Assembly: GCA_964542765.1 (NCBI GenBank)
Contig: CAZIVO010000035.1
Coordinates: 1-29,413, forward strand
Reading direction: 5' to 3'
DNA length: 29,413 nucleotides
From: CAZIVO01 sp964542765
GTDB taxonomy: Bacteria; Planctomycetota; UBA1135; UBA2386
The position numbers and the translations under genes are program-made. Below are positions 1 to 8,052 of this stretch, in pieces (position 1 is the stretch's first letter; the number at the start of each line of letters is the position of its first letter). Below the pieces are notes generated by a model that saw only the letters and a program-made list of their open reading frames with translations, searched no databases and was not told the DNA's origin.

Positions 1-2
1 AA

Positions 3-1196
3 TCCAGCATTCATCTGCGCAGCGCCACAGAAAACCGCCTCCTGACCGTAACCGGGCGCGCCAATGCCAACGGCTTTTCTTACAAGGACAGCCGCGAACT
101 CAACGACCACTTCGTCGAAGAGTTACCCGTAGCAACCTTCGATTGGCTCTCCCAGCCTCTGTTTAATTTCACCGAGGACACGAGCCTCCTCCTCACCTCT
201 TCAACCAACACTGGTTGGCTCAAGGCCGAGCCGGACCGAACAGCGCCCGTGCCCTTCGCGGAAGAGGTCTTTCGCTTCGACGAGGAGTTCGAGCTGGCCA
301 TTCCCTTTCGCCTCGGACCTGTAGCGGTTCGTTCCTTCGCATCCTCCCGTATCACATATTTCGACAGCACCAAAAAAAATGAGGCGGACACCCGCTGGGC
401 TTTCGCCGCAGGCGTCAGCGCAGGAAGCAGGTTTTCTCGTGTTTGGAAAGGCCAGGGCGAAGGCGGATCTCAAACTTCGGTGAGGCACATCGTGTCGCCA
501 ATCATCACCTTCGCCAACCGATTCAAGGTTGATGGAGATGTCGAGGATTACCACGGGTTCGACGATGTCGATGCTCTGACGGAGCGAAACGAGATCCGGT
601 TTGAGTTGCTCAATCGGCTACAAACCTCCTCTCAAAATTCCGCCCCGAACGAACTCTTGTGGCTGGACCTCGCGCAAACCTTCTTGCCGAATGCTTCTCG
701 TGACAACAATGGGGAGTCGCTCGGTCTCTTCGAGTACGAATTGATCCTCCGCCCATCACATTGGATTCCCGTACCCGGGCTACGACTCTTGACCGAGGGT
801 GAGTACGACTGGGATAAGAAGGAGCATCGCACCTTCAACGCCGAGTTGTCGGTTGGCCCTGTTTTGAACACCCACATCTTTACCGACTATCGGACAGACG
901 AGGCCGAGAAGGGCGCGCTGACTTACGGCCTGAGTTCACGCCTCCTGGATCGATGGGCCCTGGTAGGAACAAACCAGTACGACCTCGAGCGTCGCGCGGC
1001 CAACCATTATTCGCTGCAATTACAACGCCTCGACCACGATTGGAGGTTTCGTATCGGCATCAGTTTCAACATGATCACCGACGACACCACCTTCTACTTC
1101 GATTTCGAACCCACCCTGGGCGGTTTGATTCGCACCCGCAACGAGCGCCTGTACGGCAGGCAGCGCCATTTCCGGCAGAGTGGCTTCGACTACTAG
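3..1196 (+). CDS. lptD: LPS-assembly outer-membrane protein LptD, C-terminal part (5' end outside window)
   Basis: The reading frame is open from the window edge to a TAG at 1194-1196 and gives about 397 residues of a larger protein; the start lies upstream. The translation is rich in alternating polar/aromatic strands typical of a beta barrel. Its end, with a DRWALVGTNQYDLE segment followed by RFRIGISFNMITDDTTFYFD, resembles the last strands of LptD/OstA proteins, where a description of membrane performance is followed by a strand pair. In LptD the C-terminal barrel inserts lipopolysaccharide into the outer leaflet of the outer membrane together with lipoprotein LptE. The N-terminal OstA domain and signal peptide would be outside the window. 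The Cys pair found in the E. coli barrel is not seen here. The last residue is Tyr, acceptable for a BAM substrate. Another large barrel family cannot be excluded without the N-terminus. Confidence 0.6.
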   Translation, partial: SSIHLRSATENRLLTVTGRANANGFSYKDSRELNDHFVEELPVATFDWLSQPLFNFTEDTSLLLTSSTNTGWLKAEPDRTAPVPFAEEVFRFDEEFELAIPFRLGPVAVRSFASSRITYFDSTKKNEADTRWAFAAGVSAGSRFSRVWKGQGEGGSQTSVRHIVSPIITFANRFKVDGDVEDYHGFDDVDALTERNEIRFELLNRLQTSSQNSAPNELLWLDLAQTFLPNASRDNNGESLGLFEYELILRPSHWIPVPGLRLLTEGEYDWDKKEHRTFNAELSVGPVLNTHIFTDYRTDEAEKGALTYGLSSRLLDRWALVGTNQYDLERRAANHYSLQLQRLDHDWRFRIGISFNMITDDTTFYFDFEPTLGGLIRTRNERLYGRQRHFRQSGFDY

Positions 1197-1237
1197 GTTT
1201 TCTGGGTAGCGCCGGTGTTCGGTGGACGAGTTTTTCA

Positions 1238-1259
1238 GTAACCAAAACGATTTGGTTAC
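1238..1259. terminator. Perfect 9-bp stem-loop between convergent lptD and ettA
   Basis: GTAACCAAA at 1238-1246 and TTTGGTTAC at 1251-1259 are exact reverse complements around a 4-nt loop (ACGA). The stem sits in the short spacer between two convergent genes and contains the ettA stop codon (1256-1258). The position fits a bidirectional terminator. There is no U tract after the stem on either strand, so factor-independent termination is not certain. Confidence 0.4.
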
Positions 1260-2845
1260 AAGGAGTCCAGGAACAAGCCGGCCTCGTAGTTGCCCAGGTC
1301 GATGATCCTCGAACAAATACGGTCAAGGAAGTAGCGGTCGTGACTGACGACCACCAAGCATCCAGGAAAGCTCTGAAGGCCCTCCTCGAGAACTCGCAAC
1401 GTGTCCAGATCCAGATCGTTCGTCGGCTCATCCAGCAGGATCAGGTTCCCGCCACGGCGCAGCATCTTGGCCAGTTGCACGCGGTTGCGTTGGCCGCCAG
1501 ACAGGGTTCCAACCGACTGTTGCTGATCGGGCCCGGTAAAATTGAATTTTGCCACGTAAGAGCGACTGTTGATCTCGTGCTTGCCGAGTTTAAGAAAGTC
1601 GAGACCATCCGAAATCTCCTCCCAGACCGTTTTCTCGGCGTCGAGAGTTTCCCTCTCCTGATCGACATGGCAGAGGTCGACTGTCGCACCCACCACAACT
1701 CGCCCTTTGTCCGGTTGAAGTTGGCCGGTGATCAACTTCAACAGGGTGGTCTTACCTGTCCCGTTGGGGCCAACGATGCCGAGAATATCTCCCGGTTGAA
1801 GGTCGAAAGAAACATCCTCCAGAACGTTCGTTTCTCCATCGTATGAGAAGCTCACCTTCTCGAATCTCAACACCGTGTCGCCCAACCGGCGGCCAGGCGG
1901 GATATGAAGTTCCACCGAGCCTTCGGACTCCTCGTAATCTTCCTCGAGCATCCTGGAGTAGTTCTTGATCCGAGCCTTGTTCTTCGCAGTCCGGGCCTTC
2001 GGGTTCATCTGAATCCAGGAAAGCTCTCGCTCGAGCATTTTCTTGCGACCAACATCTCTCTTCTCGCTGACCGCCATGCGCTTGGCCTTGGCATCCAAGA
2101 AGGCCGAGTAGTTCCCTTTGTAAGGGATTGCTTGGCCGTGAAAAATTTCAAGCATCCAACCAACAACGCGGTCCAAGAAGAATCGATCGTGCGTGATCAC
2201 GACGACGGTCCCCTTGTAGCTCGCCAAAGTCTCTTCCAACCAAGAGACCGACTCGACATCCAGGTGGTTGGTAGGCTCATCCAGCAAGAGAAGGTCGGGG
2301 TGCTCCAGGATCACCTTGCACAGAGCAACGCGCCGTCGCTCTCCCCCCGAGCATTCGGTCACCCTTTTCTCGCCCGGCGGCAGGTGAAGCTTGCTCATTG
2401 CCGTCTCGACCAATCGATCGATTTCCCATCCATCGCGAGCATCTATCTCCATCTGCACGCGACCGAGTTTGTCCAAGACCTCCTCCATCTCCTTGGGCTC
2501 AAGATCGGTCGCAAGCTTTTCGCTGAGCTCTTCCTGCCGGGTGATCAGGGCGCGAACCGGAGCAACCGCTTGATCCACATTTTCCCAGACAGTTTTCGTC
2601 TCATCGAGCTTGGGCTCCTGAGGCACATAGCCCACCGCCTTGCCTTCCGCCAGCCGAGCCACGCCCTCGTAGTCCTTATCCACGCCCGCCATAATCCGCA
2701 GCAGCGTCGACTTCCCAGCCCCATTGGACCCGATCACACCGATCTTGGCGTCTTCGAGAAAAGCCAAGCTCACATCCTTCAAAATCGGCTTTCGGCCGTA
2801 AGTCTTCGACAGTCCCTCAAGGGAGAAAATAGGCTGGCTACTCAT
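1256..2845 (-). CDS. ettA: ABC-F ATPase, energy-dependent translational throttle protein EttA
   Basis: Two ABC ATPase domains occur in one soluble chain of 529 residues. The first has Walker A GSNGAGKST, signature SGGERRRVAL and Walker B LLLLDEPTNHLD; the second has GPNGTGKTT, LSGGQRNRVQLAK and LILLDEPTNDLD. Each has a switch histidine (THDRFFLD, SHDRYFLD). The sequence follows E. coli EttA closely, including the interdomain linker that reaches tRNA in the ribosomal E site, and EttA tunes the first elongation steps to the ATP/ADP ratio. I chose the ATG at 2845 because homology begins right after it; a 22-codon longer frame upstream reaches into the promoter region of the divergent tat genes. 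The C-terminus stops about 25-30 residues earlier than in E. coli EttA (555 aa), and no other frame downstream restores the tail, so the shortening looks genuine. It converges with lptD. Confidence 0.93.
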   Translation of the reverse strand: MSSQPIFSLEGLSKTYGRKPILKDVSLAFLEDAKIGVIGSNGAGKSTLLRIMAGVDKDYEGVARLAEGKAVGYVPQEPKLDETKTVWENVDQAVAPVRALITRQEELSEKLATDLEPKEMEEVLDKLGRVQMEIDARDGWEIDRLVETAMSKLHLPPGEKRVTECSGGERRRVALCKVILEHPDLLLLDEPTNHLDVESVSWLEETLASYKGTVVVITHDRFFLDRVVGWMLEIFHGQAIPYKGNYSAFLDAKAKRMAVSEKRDVGRKKMLERELSWIQMNPKARTAKNKARIKNYSRMLEEDYEESEGSVELHIPPGRRLGDTVLRFEKVSFSYDGETNVLEDVSFDLQPGDILGIVGPNGTGKTTLLKLITGQLQPDKGRVVVGATVDLCHVDQERETLDAEKTVWEEISDGLDFLKLGKHEINSRSYVAKFNFTGPDQQQSVGTLSGGQRNRVQLAKMLRRGGNLILLDEPTNDLDLDTLRVLEEGLQSFPGCLVVVSHDRYFLDRICSRIIDLGNYEAGLFLDSL

Positions 2846-2878
2846 GGCGGCGAGAAGGGTAACGAAAAGTCCCTCCCG

Positions 2879-2907
2879 TTGACACTCGGCGTGTCCCTGC
2901 CGATCAT
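2879..2907 (+). promoter_or_regulatory. Candidate sigma70-type promoter for the tatA-like pair
   Basis: A perfect -35 hexamer TTGACA (2879-2884) is followed after 17 bp by GATCAT (2902-2907), a 4/6 match to TATAAT. Transcription would start near 2914, about 20 nt before the first tatA-like ATG. The spacing is ideal, but the -10 is weak and no experimental data are available. Confidence 0.35.
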
Positions 2908-2932
2908 CCAAGATGAAGTGTTTTTGACTTTG

Positions 2933-3046
2933 ATGCCCGCCTTCGGCCTGCCTGGATATCAGGAAATATTGATCATCCTCGCCGTTCTTCTGGTGATTGT
3001 GATCTGTATGCGCGCGAACCGAGTAGACCCTCCTTCACGAAACTGA
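2933..3046 (+). CDS. 37-residue TatA-like mini-protein (transmembrane segment only)
   Basis: The short frame starts at ATG 2933 and stops at TGA 3044-3046, 7 nt before the start of the full tatA. It encodes MPAFGLPGYQE followed by one hydrophobic helix (ILIILAVLLVIVIC) and a short basic/polar tail. The AFGLPGYQE stretch is identical to that of the next gene, and the hydrophobic part aligns with its membrane helix. The amphipathic helix and acidic tail of TatA are absent. Over the nine shared codons, six differ, all at synonymous third positions; this points to an old duplicate kept under protein-level selection rather than a fresh or decaying copy. It could modulate TatA assembly or act as a minimal Tat subunit; that role is inference. 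No strong Shine-Dalgarno sequence is visible. Confidence 0.55.
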   Translation: MPAFGLPGYQEILIILAVLLVIVICMRANRVDPPSRN

Positions 3047-3053
3047 ACTCTTG

Positions 3054-3425
3054 ATGATCGCGCAAACCTTGGCTTTTGGTCTCCCTGGTTATCAGGAGAT
3101 GGTCATCATCCTGATCGTCGGGTTGCTGATCTTTGGAAGGCGTCTGCCTGAGGTGGGAAAATCGGTAGGAAAAACACTCATCGAGTTTCGCAAGGGCCTG
3201 CAATCCTTGAAGGATCAAATTCGCGAAGACGAGGATTTCAAGGAGATTGGATCCGCGGCCCGCGATCTCAGATCAGCGGTGGATGACGCAGCAACGGTTC
3301 CTCGGCAACTGGGAGATCCTGCACAATTTCTCGATTCACTCACGGATGAGGATGCTGCCAGCCTTGGCCCTGATGACGAAAACCTGAGCCCCGATGTGGA
3401 CAAGCCCCCGCCGGAACAACCGTAA
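3054..3425 (+). CDS. tatA: Sec-independent translocase subunit TatA/TatB
   Basis: The protein has 123 residues. An N-terminal membrane helix (GLPGYQEMVIILIVGLLIFG) ends in the hinge-like FGRRLPEVG, followed by an amphipathic helix (KSVGKTLIEFRKGLQSL) and a long acidic, proline-rich C-terminal tail. This is the classic TatA layout. TatA oligomers form the conduit through which TatBC-bound folded proteins cross the cytoplasmic membrane. No tatC is present in the window. ATG 3054 is preferred; the TTG just before it at 3051 would add one residue. The gene lies 7 nt after the mini TatA-like gene, so the two are likely co-transcribed and translationally coupled. It converges with the MshEN gene after only 9 bp. 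TatB is the alternative name, but the LPEVGKSVGK start of the amphipathic helix is more TatA-like. The Tat-type signal on ActB in this window is a plausible client. Confidence 0.88.
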   Translation: MIAQTLAFGLPGYQEMVIILIVGLLIFGRRLPEVGKSVGKTLIEFRKGLQSLKDQIREDEDFKEIGSAARDLRSAVDDAATVPRQLGDPAQFLDSLTDEDAASLGPDDENLSPDVDKPPPEQP

Positions 3426-3434
3426 ATCGACAGC

Positions 3435-4073
3435 CTAGAGTTTCAGCGAATCTCTCACCGCCGCATCCGCCGAATCGAAGATGTCCGTCCACTTATCCTT
3501 GGACGAAGCTCCGCCCAATTCTCGTCGGTTCTTCTTCTCTTCAACCATGTCGCTTTGCCACTGGCGGAAGTCTGGGTCATTCTCCTGAATCACTCGACGG
3601 TTGTCGGAAATCAAACCAACGTAAGGAAATACCGAATACCCATGATGATTGTGAATCTCATCGATCACATGGAAGGGGGTCATGATCGGCATCGACACGG
3701 TCATGACTCTGCCAAACAATCCCAGAGGCACGATCAAGTTCTTGAAAACAACCTCTTGCGGAAGAAGGGAAAGAGAGGTTGCTGAGGCGTCGAAATTGTC
3801 TGCGGAAATAAAAGGCAGATGAAAATGCTCAACAACCAACTTGGCCAGATCCCACTCGCTGATGTGATTTCCAGAAACAAGAATGTCGACGAAAGACTCT
3901 TCAGCGTGCTCATCCGCGCGCAGAGCCTCGGTAATGACGTCCCTCGGGACGGCCTCCCTTTGAGATAGCACCTCGCCCAGGCGGATGCTCGTTAGCTTTT
4001 CCAGACCCTTCACCAGGCTATTTATCGGCCCTTGGCAGTCTCGCCTTGAGGGGTTGAAGCCAGCCTTTCCCAC
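3435..4073 (-). CDS. Solo MshEN/GspE N-terminal domain protein
   Basis: The 212-residue soluble protein resembles the N-terminal domain of type II secretion/type IV pilus ATPases (GspE, PilB, MshE). Its helical part (IRLGEVLSQREAVPRDVITEAL ahead of an ISEWDLAKLVVEHFHLPFI segment) is followed by an LLPQEVVFKNLIVPLGLFG stretch, the region where MshEN domains read pole or pilus partners or, in some members, bind cyclic di-GMP. The ATPase domain with Walker motifs is missing. The C-terminal 40 residues are charged and not recognised. It lies 116 bp downstream of gyrB on the same strand and converges with tatA. Stand-alone MshEN proteins are thought to be adaptor or second-messenger proteins in gliding or pilus-bearing bacteria; the exact role here is unknown. 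ATG 4073 has a G-rich stretch just upstream; a GTG at about 4013 is an alternative start. Confidence 0.7.
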   Translation of the reverse strand: MGKAGFNPSRRDCQGPINSLVKGLEKLTSIRLGEVLSQREAVPRDVITEALRADEHAEESFVDILVSGNHISEWDLAKLVVEHFHLPFISADNFDASATSLSLLPQEVVFKNLIVPLGLFGRVMTVSMPIMTPFHVIDEIHNHHGYSVFPYVGLISDNRRVIQENDPDFRQWQSDMVEEKKNRRELGGASSKDKWTDIFDSADAAVRDSLKL

Positions 4074-4128
4074 CCCACCCGGAAAACCCCCGCACAGGAT
4101 CAGAACGCTGCCAGCGAGGCTGATCCCC

Positions 4129-4187
4129 GCCCTGGCAAGGGACCAACTACCGCCGGCGGCTTCTGAACAAGCCTCATCCGCCAGGGC
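4129..4187 (-). terminator. Weak inverted repeat downstream of gyrB
   Basis: GCCCTGGC (4129-4136) and GCCAGGGC (4180-4187) are exact reverse complements separated by 43 nt, right after the gyrB stop on the minus strand. The loop is long and there is no U tract, so this is at most a weak candidate for a gyrB transcript end. Confidence 0.2.
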
Positions 4188-4189
4188 AA

Positions 4190-6646
4190 TCAGTAATCCA
4201 GGTTCGTCGCCTCGAGAGCGTGCTTCTCGATGAATTCCCGGCGGGGCTCGACATTCGGGCCCATGAGGACTGTAAAGATGTGATCGGCTTCGGCCGCATC
4301 ATTGATGGTGACCCGGTGGAGCGTCCTTCGCTCGGGGTCCATTGTCGATTCAAAGAGTTGCGACGGGTTCATCTCGCCAAGCCCCTTGTACCTCTGGATC
4401 TTGAGATCTTTTTTGCAGGCCTCCTGGATGGAATCAAAAGCCTCCATGAGGCTGTTTATTTCCCTGTCTTGATCCCCCTCCCTCAAGGTGCAGGTCACCT
4501 CCCCGGTATCAACAAACAACCGGGAATCCACCTTCATCTCGCGGAGTCGCTGAAGCTCTTCGGTCACACCCTCACTGACGCGAAGCGTGTAAACCTCAAC
4601 ATCTGCCTGCTCACGAGAACAGCCCGACTCCGGCCCTTCATAAACAGTTAAGGGGCCGGCCTTGCGAAGCTTGTCGAGCTCTGCCGAAACATCTTCTTCC
4701 GATGAAAGAAAACTTCCTTGGCCACCGTGAACCAACCAATATTTGGGGGCTTTCAGGTCCGACTTCTGCGCGATAGCAATGTAATCAAGAATCGAAATCC
4801 CTACTTCGGTTGGTAGGCGACGCTCAAGCCTGAGTAGCTGATCGATCGAGTCGAGCAAAACCCGGAGCCTGTCTCCTGAAAACTCTTCATCTGACTCGCC
4901 GTGTAAAACCAGCGCTGTCTTTCCCAGGCCAAGCTCGGACACAACCTTTGGAAGACCATCCTCGCTGACAACGTATCGCTCCGTCTTGCCTCTTTGGACT
5001 CGATACAGAGGTGGTTGAGCCACGTAGACCAATCCACGCTCAACCAACGCTGGCATCTTCCTGTAGAAAAGGGTCAGGAGCAGGGTTCGGATGTGACTGC
5101 CATCAACATCCGCATCCGTCATGATGATGATCTTGCCGTAACGGAGCGATGAAGGGTCAAATTCATCGTGGAGGAAGCCGGTGCCGATCGCCTGAACGAT
5201 GGTCTTGATCTCCTCGTGGCTCAAGATGCTGTCCACCGGAGCCTTCTCCACATTCAAGATCTTGCCTCGAAGGGGCAGGATGGCTTGAGAAGGAGCTCTT
5301 CCCTGTTTTGCGCTACCGCCAGCAGAATCTCCCTCCACCAGATAGAGTTCGGCATCTTCGGGCTTGGTTCCCTTTTGGCAGTCTGCGAGCTTTGCCGGCA
5401 AGCCACTTCCTTCCAGCGCCGACTTTCGGCGGACAAGATCACGAGCTTTGCGGGCCGCGGCTCGCGCACGAAGAGCATCCATGGCCTTGTTGAAAATAGC
5501 CTTCGGAGCGCTGGGGTTCTCTTCGAAGTAAGTCCGCAAGCCTTCGCCAACAATGGTCTCAACGATGGACTGCGCCTCGCGATTTCCTAGCTTGATCTTG
5601 GTTTGGCTTTCGAATTGAGGGTCTGGAACCTTCAAAGAGAGAACGGCCGTGAGGCCTTCGCGAAAGTCATCGCCGGAGGGGAAAGACTCCTTCGGCTTCA
5701 CCAGGTTCTGCTGACGAGCATAGTTGTTCAGCGCTCGAGTCAGCGCTGTCTTGAAGCCAACAAGGTGTGTGCCCCCTTCGCTCGTATTGATGTTGTTGAC
5801 GAAGGTGAAGACATTTTCGTTGTAGCCATCGTTGTATTGGATCGCGAGTTCAACGCGGTATTCCTTCGACGGGTCCTCTGGTGATGGCGCGCTCTTATCG
5901 ATGTAGATCACACTGTCATGAACAGCCTCCTTGGCCCGGTTCATGTCGGTAACGAATTCCTTGAGGCCTTTCGGGTAGCAGAACTCGTCTTTCTGGTCGG
6001 TCCTCTCATCCGTCAGTGTTAGATGCAGACCATAAGTTCCCATCAGGTATGCCAGTTCACGAAGCCGCTTCCGCAAAACTTCGTAGGACAGAACGGTCGC
6101 CTCCATGATCTCCGGATCTGCTTTGAACCTAACAAGGGTTCCTGTTTGGTCGGTATCGCCGATGACCTTGATCTCCGTGGTCTTCTCACCACGGGAAAAG
6201 GTCTGCTTGTGAGCCTTGCCGTCGCGATACACCTCTACCTCTAACCATTCCGACAGAGCGTTGACCACGGAAACGCCCACGCCATGCAGGCCTCCCGACA
6301 CCTGATATGACCCCTTGTCGAACTTTCCTCCGGCATGAAGCTTCGTCAGGATGACCTCGAGAGCCGAGACCCCTGTTTCGTGAAGGTCGACCGGGATTCC
6401 CCGCCCATCATCCCGCACCGAACAAGACTCGTCCTTGTGAATGCGGACGTCGATCCGTGAAGCGCGGTCGGCAAGCGCTTCGTCCACCGAGTTATCTACA
6501 ACCTCCCACACGAGGTGGTGGAGACCCTTGGAACTGGTGTCCCCGATGTACATGGCGGGACGTTTTCTAACAGCTTCGAGACCTTCTAGAACCTTGATGG
6601 CGCGGGCGTCGTAGCTCTCGTCCGATCCTCTCTTTTTTTCAGGCAT
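4190..6646 (-). CDS. gyrB: DNA gyrase subunit B
   Basis: The 818-residue protein has the complete GyrB architecture. The GHKL ATPase domain has KRPAMYIGDT, NSVDEAL, DDGRGIPVD and GGLHGVGVSVVNALS. It is followed by the transducer, then the TOPRIM domain (VEGDSAGGSAKQGR and MTDADVDGSHIRTL), a roughly 170-residue insert typical of Gram-negative GyrB, and the C-terminal IQRYKGLGEMNPSQLFE tail. With GyrA it introduces negative supercoils using ATP. ATG 6646 overlaps the dciA end by 8 nt and has GGGTGGGA upstream; a GTG at 6658 would add four residues. It is the last gene of the dnaA-dnaN-dciA-gyrB run. gyrA is not in the window. Confidence 0.97.
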   Translation of the reverse strand: MPEKKRGSDESYDARAIKVLEGLEAVRKRPAMYIGDTSSKGLHHLVWEVVDNSVDEALADRASRIDVRIHKDESCSVRDDGRGIPVDLHETGVSALEVILTKLHAGGKFDKGSYQVSGGLHGVGVSVVNALSEWLEVEVYRDGKAHKQTFSRGEKTTEIKVIGDTDQTGTLVRFKADPEIMEATVLSYEVLRKRLRELAYLMGTYGLHLTLTDERTDQKDEFCYPKGLKEFVTDMNRAKEAVHDSVIYIDKSAPSPEDPSKEYRVELAIQYNDGYNENVFTFVNNINTSEGGTHLVGFKTALTRALNNYARQQNLVKPKESFPSGDDFREGLTAVLSLKVPDPQFESQTKIKLGNREAQSIVETIVGEGLRTYFEENPSAPKAIFNKAMDALRARAAARKARDLVRRKSALEGSGLPAKLADCQKGTKPEDAELYLVEGDSAGGSAKQGRAPSQAILPLRGKILNVEKAPVDSILSHEEIKTIVQAIGTGFLHDEFDPSSLRYGKIIIMTDADVDGSHIRTLLLTLFYRKMPALVERGLVYVAQPPLYRVQRGKTERYVVSEDGLPKVVSELGLGKTALVLHGESDEEFSGDRLRVLLDSIDQLLRLERRLPTEVGISILDYIAIAQKSDLKAPKYWLVHGGQGSFLSSEEDVSAELDKLRKAGPLTVYEGPESGCSREQADVEVYTLRVSEGVTEELQRLREMKVDSRLFVDTGEVTCTLREGDQDREINSLMEAFDSIQEACKKDLKIQRYKGLGEMNPSQLFESTMDPERRTLHRVTINDAAEADHIFTVLMGPNVEPRREFIEKHALEATNLDY

Positions 6647-6938
6647 GACCCATCCCACCCATTCTGAAGGTGATTCTCGACACCTTGCGCTTGTCCAATC
6701 TTCGATTCATTTCGTTCCTGATTGTTTCTTGTCGAAAGCCCGAAAGCTCCGCGAACAAGGGGGCTGAATCCACCTCAATCCAGAGGTGGCCAGCCTTAAA
6801 GCCGGTGATCCGACAATGTTCTACTTCATCACTCCCGAGAATTTCCTCCAACGATTGAGTCAAGTCGGCCCGAGCCGCCTTCGACCCAAAATCCGAGAGG
6901 ATGACCGAGATCAGTTCAGACGCTTTTTTCGTTCCCAT
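6639..6938 (-). CDS. dciA: DciA-type helicase loader (DUF721)
   Basis: The 99-residue protein has the DUF721/DciA core: an N-terminal helix (ASELISVILSDFG), then the compact alpha-beta segment ITGFKAGHLWIEVDSAPL with FAELSGFRQETIRNEMNRRL. DciA is the ancestral loader of the replicative helicase DnaB in bacteria without DnaC or DnaI. It starts 10 nt after the dnaN stop and overlaps gyrB, so it is translated as part of a replication operon. recF, often found between dnaN and this gene, is absent. A GAGGGA lies immediately against the ATG, too close for a normal Shine-Dalgarno spacing, so coupling from dnaN is likely. Confidence 0.85.
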   Translation of the reverse strand: MGTKKASELISVILSDFGSKAARADLTQSLEEILGSDEVEHCRITGFKAGHLWIEVDSAPLFAELSGFRQETIRNEMNRRLDKRKVSRITFRMGGMGHA

Positions 6939-6948
6939 TCCCTCGGTG

Positions 6949-8052
6949 TCAAGAACCGCTGATCGGCATCAAGACATAAGTGAACTGCTCGCCGAGCGTA
7001 AATTTGGCCGGAGCTGAATCATCCGACATGTCCAGACAAACCACTTCCTTGTCGGCAACCTTCAGAGCATCCAGAAGGTAGTCAGGGTTGAAGCTGACCG
7101 TTCCCCCGGCCCCCTTCATTTCGACCTCCATATTAACATCCGCACGGCCCACACCCGAACTCTCTGCGGACAAGAGGAGCCCCGTGTCCTCGAATTTGAA
7201 GGAAACCATCCTTACGTCGCCCGAACTGAGAACAGCAACCTGGCGCAGCTTCTTTTCCAAAACGTCGCGAGAGATCTCGGCGGAGGTGTCCGCCATCTTC
7301 GGAATCACCGCTTCGTAGTCCGGGAAGCGACTCTCCAGTAACTGGCTCACCAGAATGGTGTTTCCGAAGGAGAAAGAGATCTGCTTGGGGCCTATCTGGA
7401 TCTCAACCTCCTCGCTGCTGGCTTCAGGTATAGCCTTTACCAGGGCTTGCAAGGCTCTTGGAGGAACAACCGCCGAAACCTTCTTGGTAGGAGCTTTACC
7501 CTTGATGCTTTCGTAACTGAGACTCAGTCGCCTCCCGTCTGTCGCGACCAGCCGAACGATTTCAGCGTCGACATCTATCAACACTCCGTTGATGGCATAG
7601 CGCGTCTCTTCACGGGCCGCTGCAAAGCTCGTGCACCTAACCATCTCAAGAAACCTCTTGGACGACAGGGTGAAAGCCTCTCCGCCTTCAGGGGAAATTT
7701 CAGCTGGGTACTGTTCGGGATCATCACCCAGCAAGACAAATGACCCGCTGCTATTTTCAAGGGTGCATCGCTGATCCTCGCTCTGCAAGGAGACCGTCGT
7801 ATCCGAGATCTCCCTGAGCAAAGCACTCATCTCCTTTGCCGGAAGGAGAATTTTTCCGGGTTGGCCTACCTTCACAGAGCCAATCTTTTGGCGAACTGAG
7901 ATCTCAAGGTCGGTAGCAAAAAGCTCGAGGCTGTCGCCCTCTCCGGAAAGAAGGACGTTGGTGAGGATGGGTTTCGGAGTTTTCGTCGGAGTTACTCCGA
8001 CGGCAACACCGAAAGCATCTTGTAGTTGTTGGCGATCACAAAGGATCTTCAT
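6949..8052 (-). CDS. dnaN: DNA polymerase III sliding clamp, beta subunit
   Basis: The 367 residues form three tandem clamp domains, the usual DnaN length. Recognisable stretches are KPILTNVLLSGEGDSLELFATDLEISV in domain 1, RYAINGVLIDVDAEIVRLVATDGRRLS in domain 2, and the C-terminal YLLDALK with the last strand YVLMPISGS. The YVLMP(I/M) ending is the DnaN hallmark and lines the partner-binding pocket. It forms a ring dimer around DNA and tethers DNA polymerase III. ATG 8052 has no clear Shine-Dalgarno. An AT-rich stretch about 50 nt upstream (8083-8120) could hold a promoter. It is separated from dnaA by 459 bp, unusually far for a simple dnaA-dnaN operon. Confidence 0.96.
   Translation of the reverse strand: MKILCDRQQLQDAFGVAVGVTPTKTPKPILTNVLLSGEGDSLELFATDLEISVRQKIGSVKVGQPGKILLPAKEMSALLREISDTTVSLQSEDQRCTLENSSGSFVLLGDDPEQYPAEISPEGGEAFTLSSKRFLEMVRCTSFAAAREETRYAINGVLIDVDAEIVRLVATDGRRLSLSYESIKGKAPTKKVSAVVPPRALQALVKAIPEASSEEVEIQIGPKQISFSFGNTILVSQLLESRFPDYEAVIPKMADTSAEISRDVLEKKLRQVAVLSSGDVRMVSFKFEDTGLLLSAESSGVGRADVNMEVEMKGAGGTVSFNPDYLLDALKVADKEVVCLDMSDDSAPAKFTLGEQFTYVLMPISGS

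Noticed and set aside
2676..2684. DnaA-box-like TTATCCACG (8/9)
   Set aside because: A single site inside the ettA coding sequence with no neighbours; codon usage explains it.
2846..2911. 22-codon longer start for ettA
   Set aside because: The extra residues have no counterpart in EttA proteins and would overlap the divergent tat promoter region.
953..3046. Long plus-strand frames opposite ettA (297 and 380 codons)
   Set aside because: They are antisense shadows of ettA. Only the last 38 codons of the second (from 2933) lie outside ettA and show TatA similarity.
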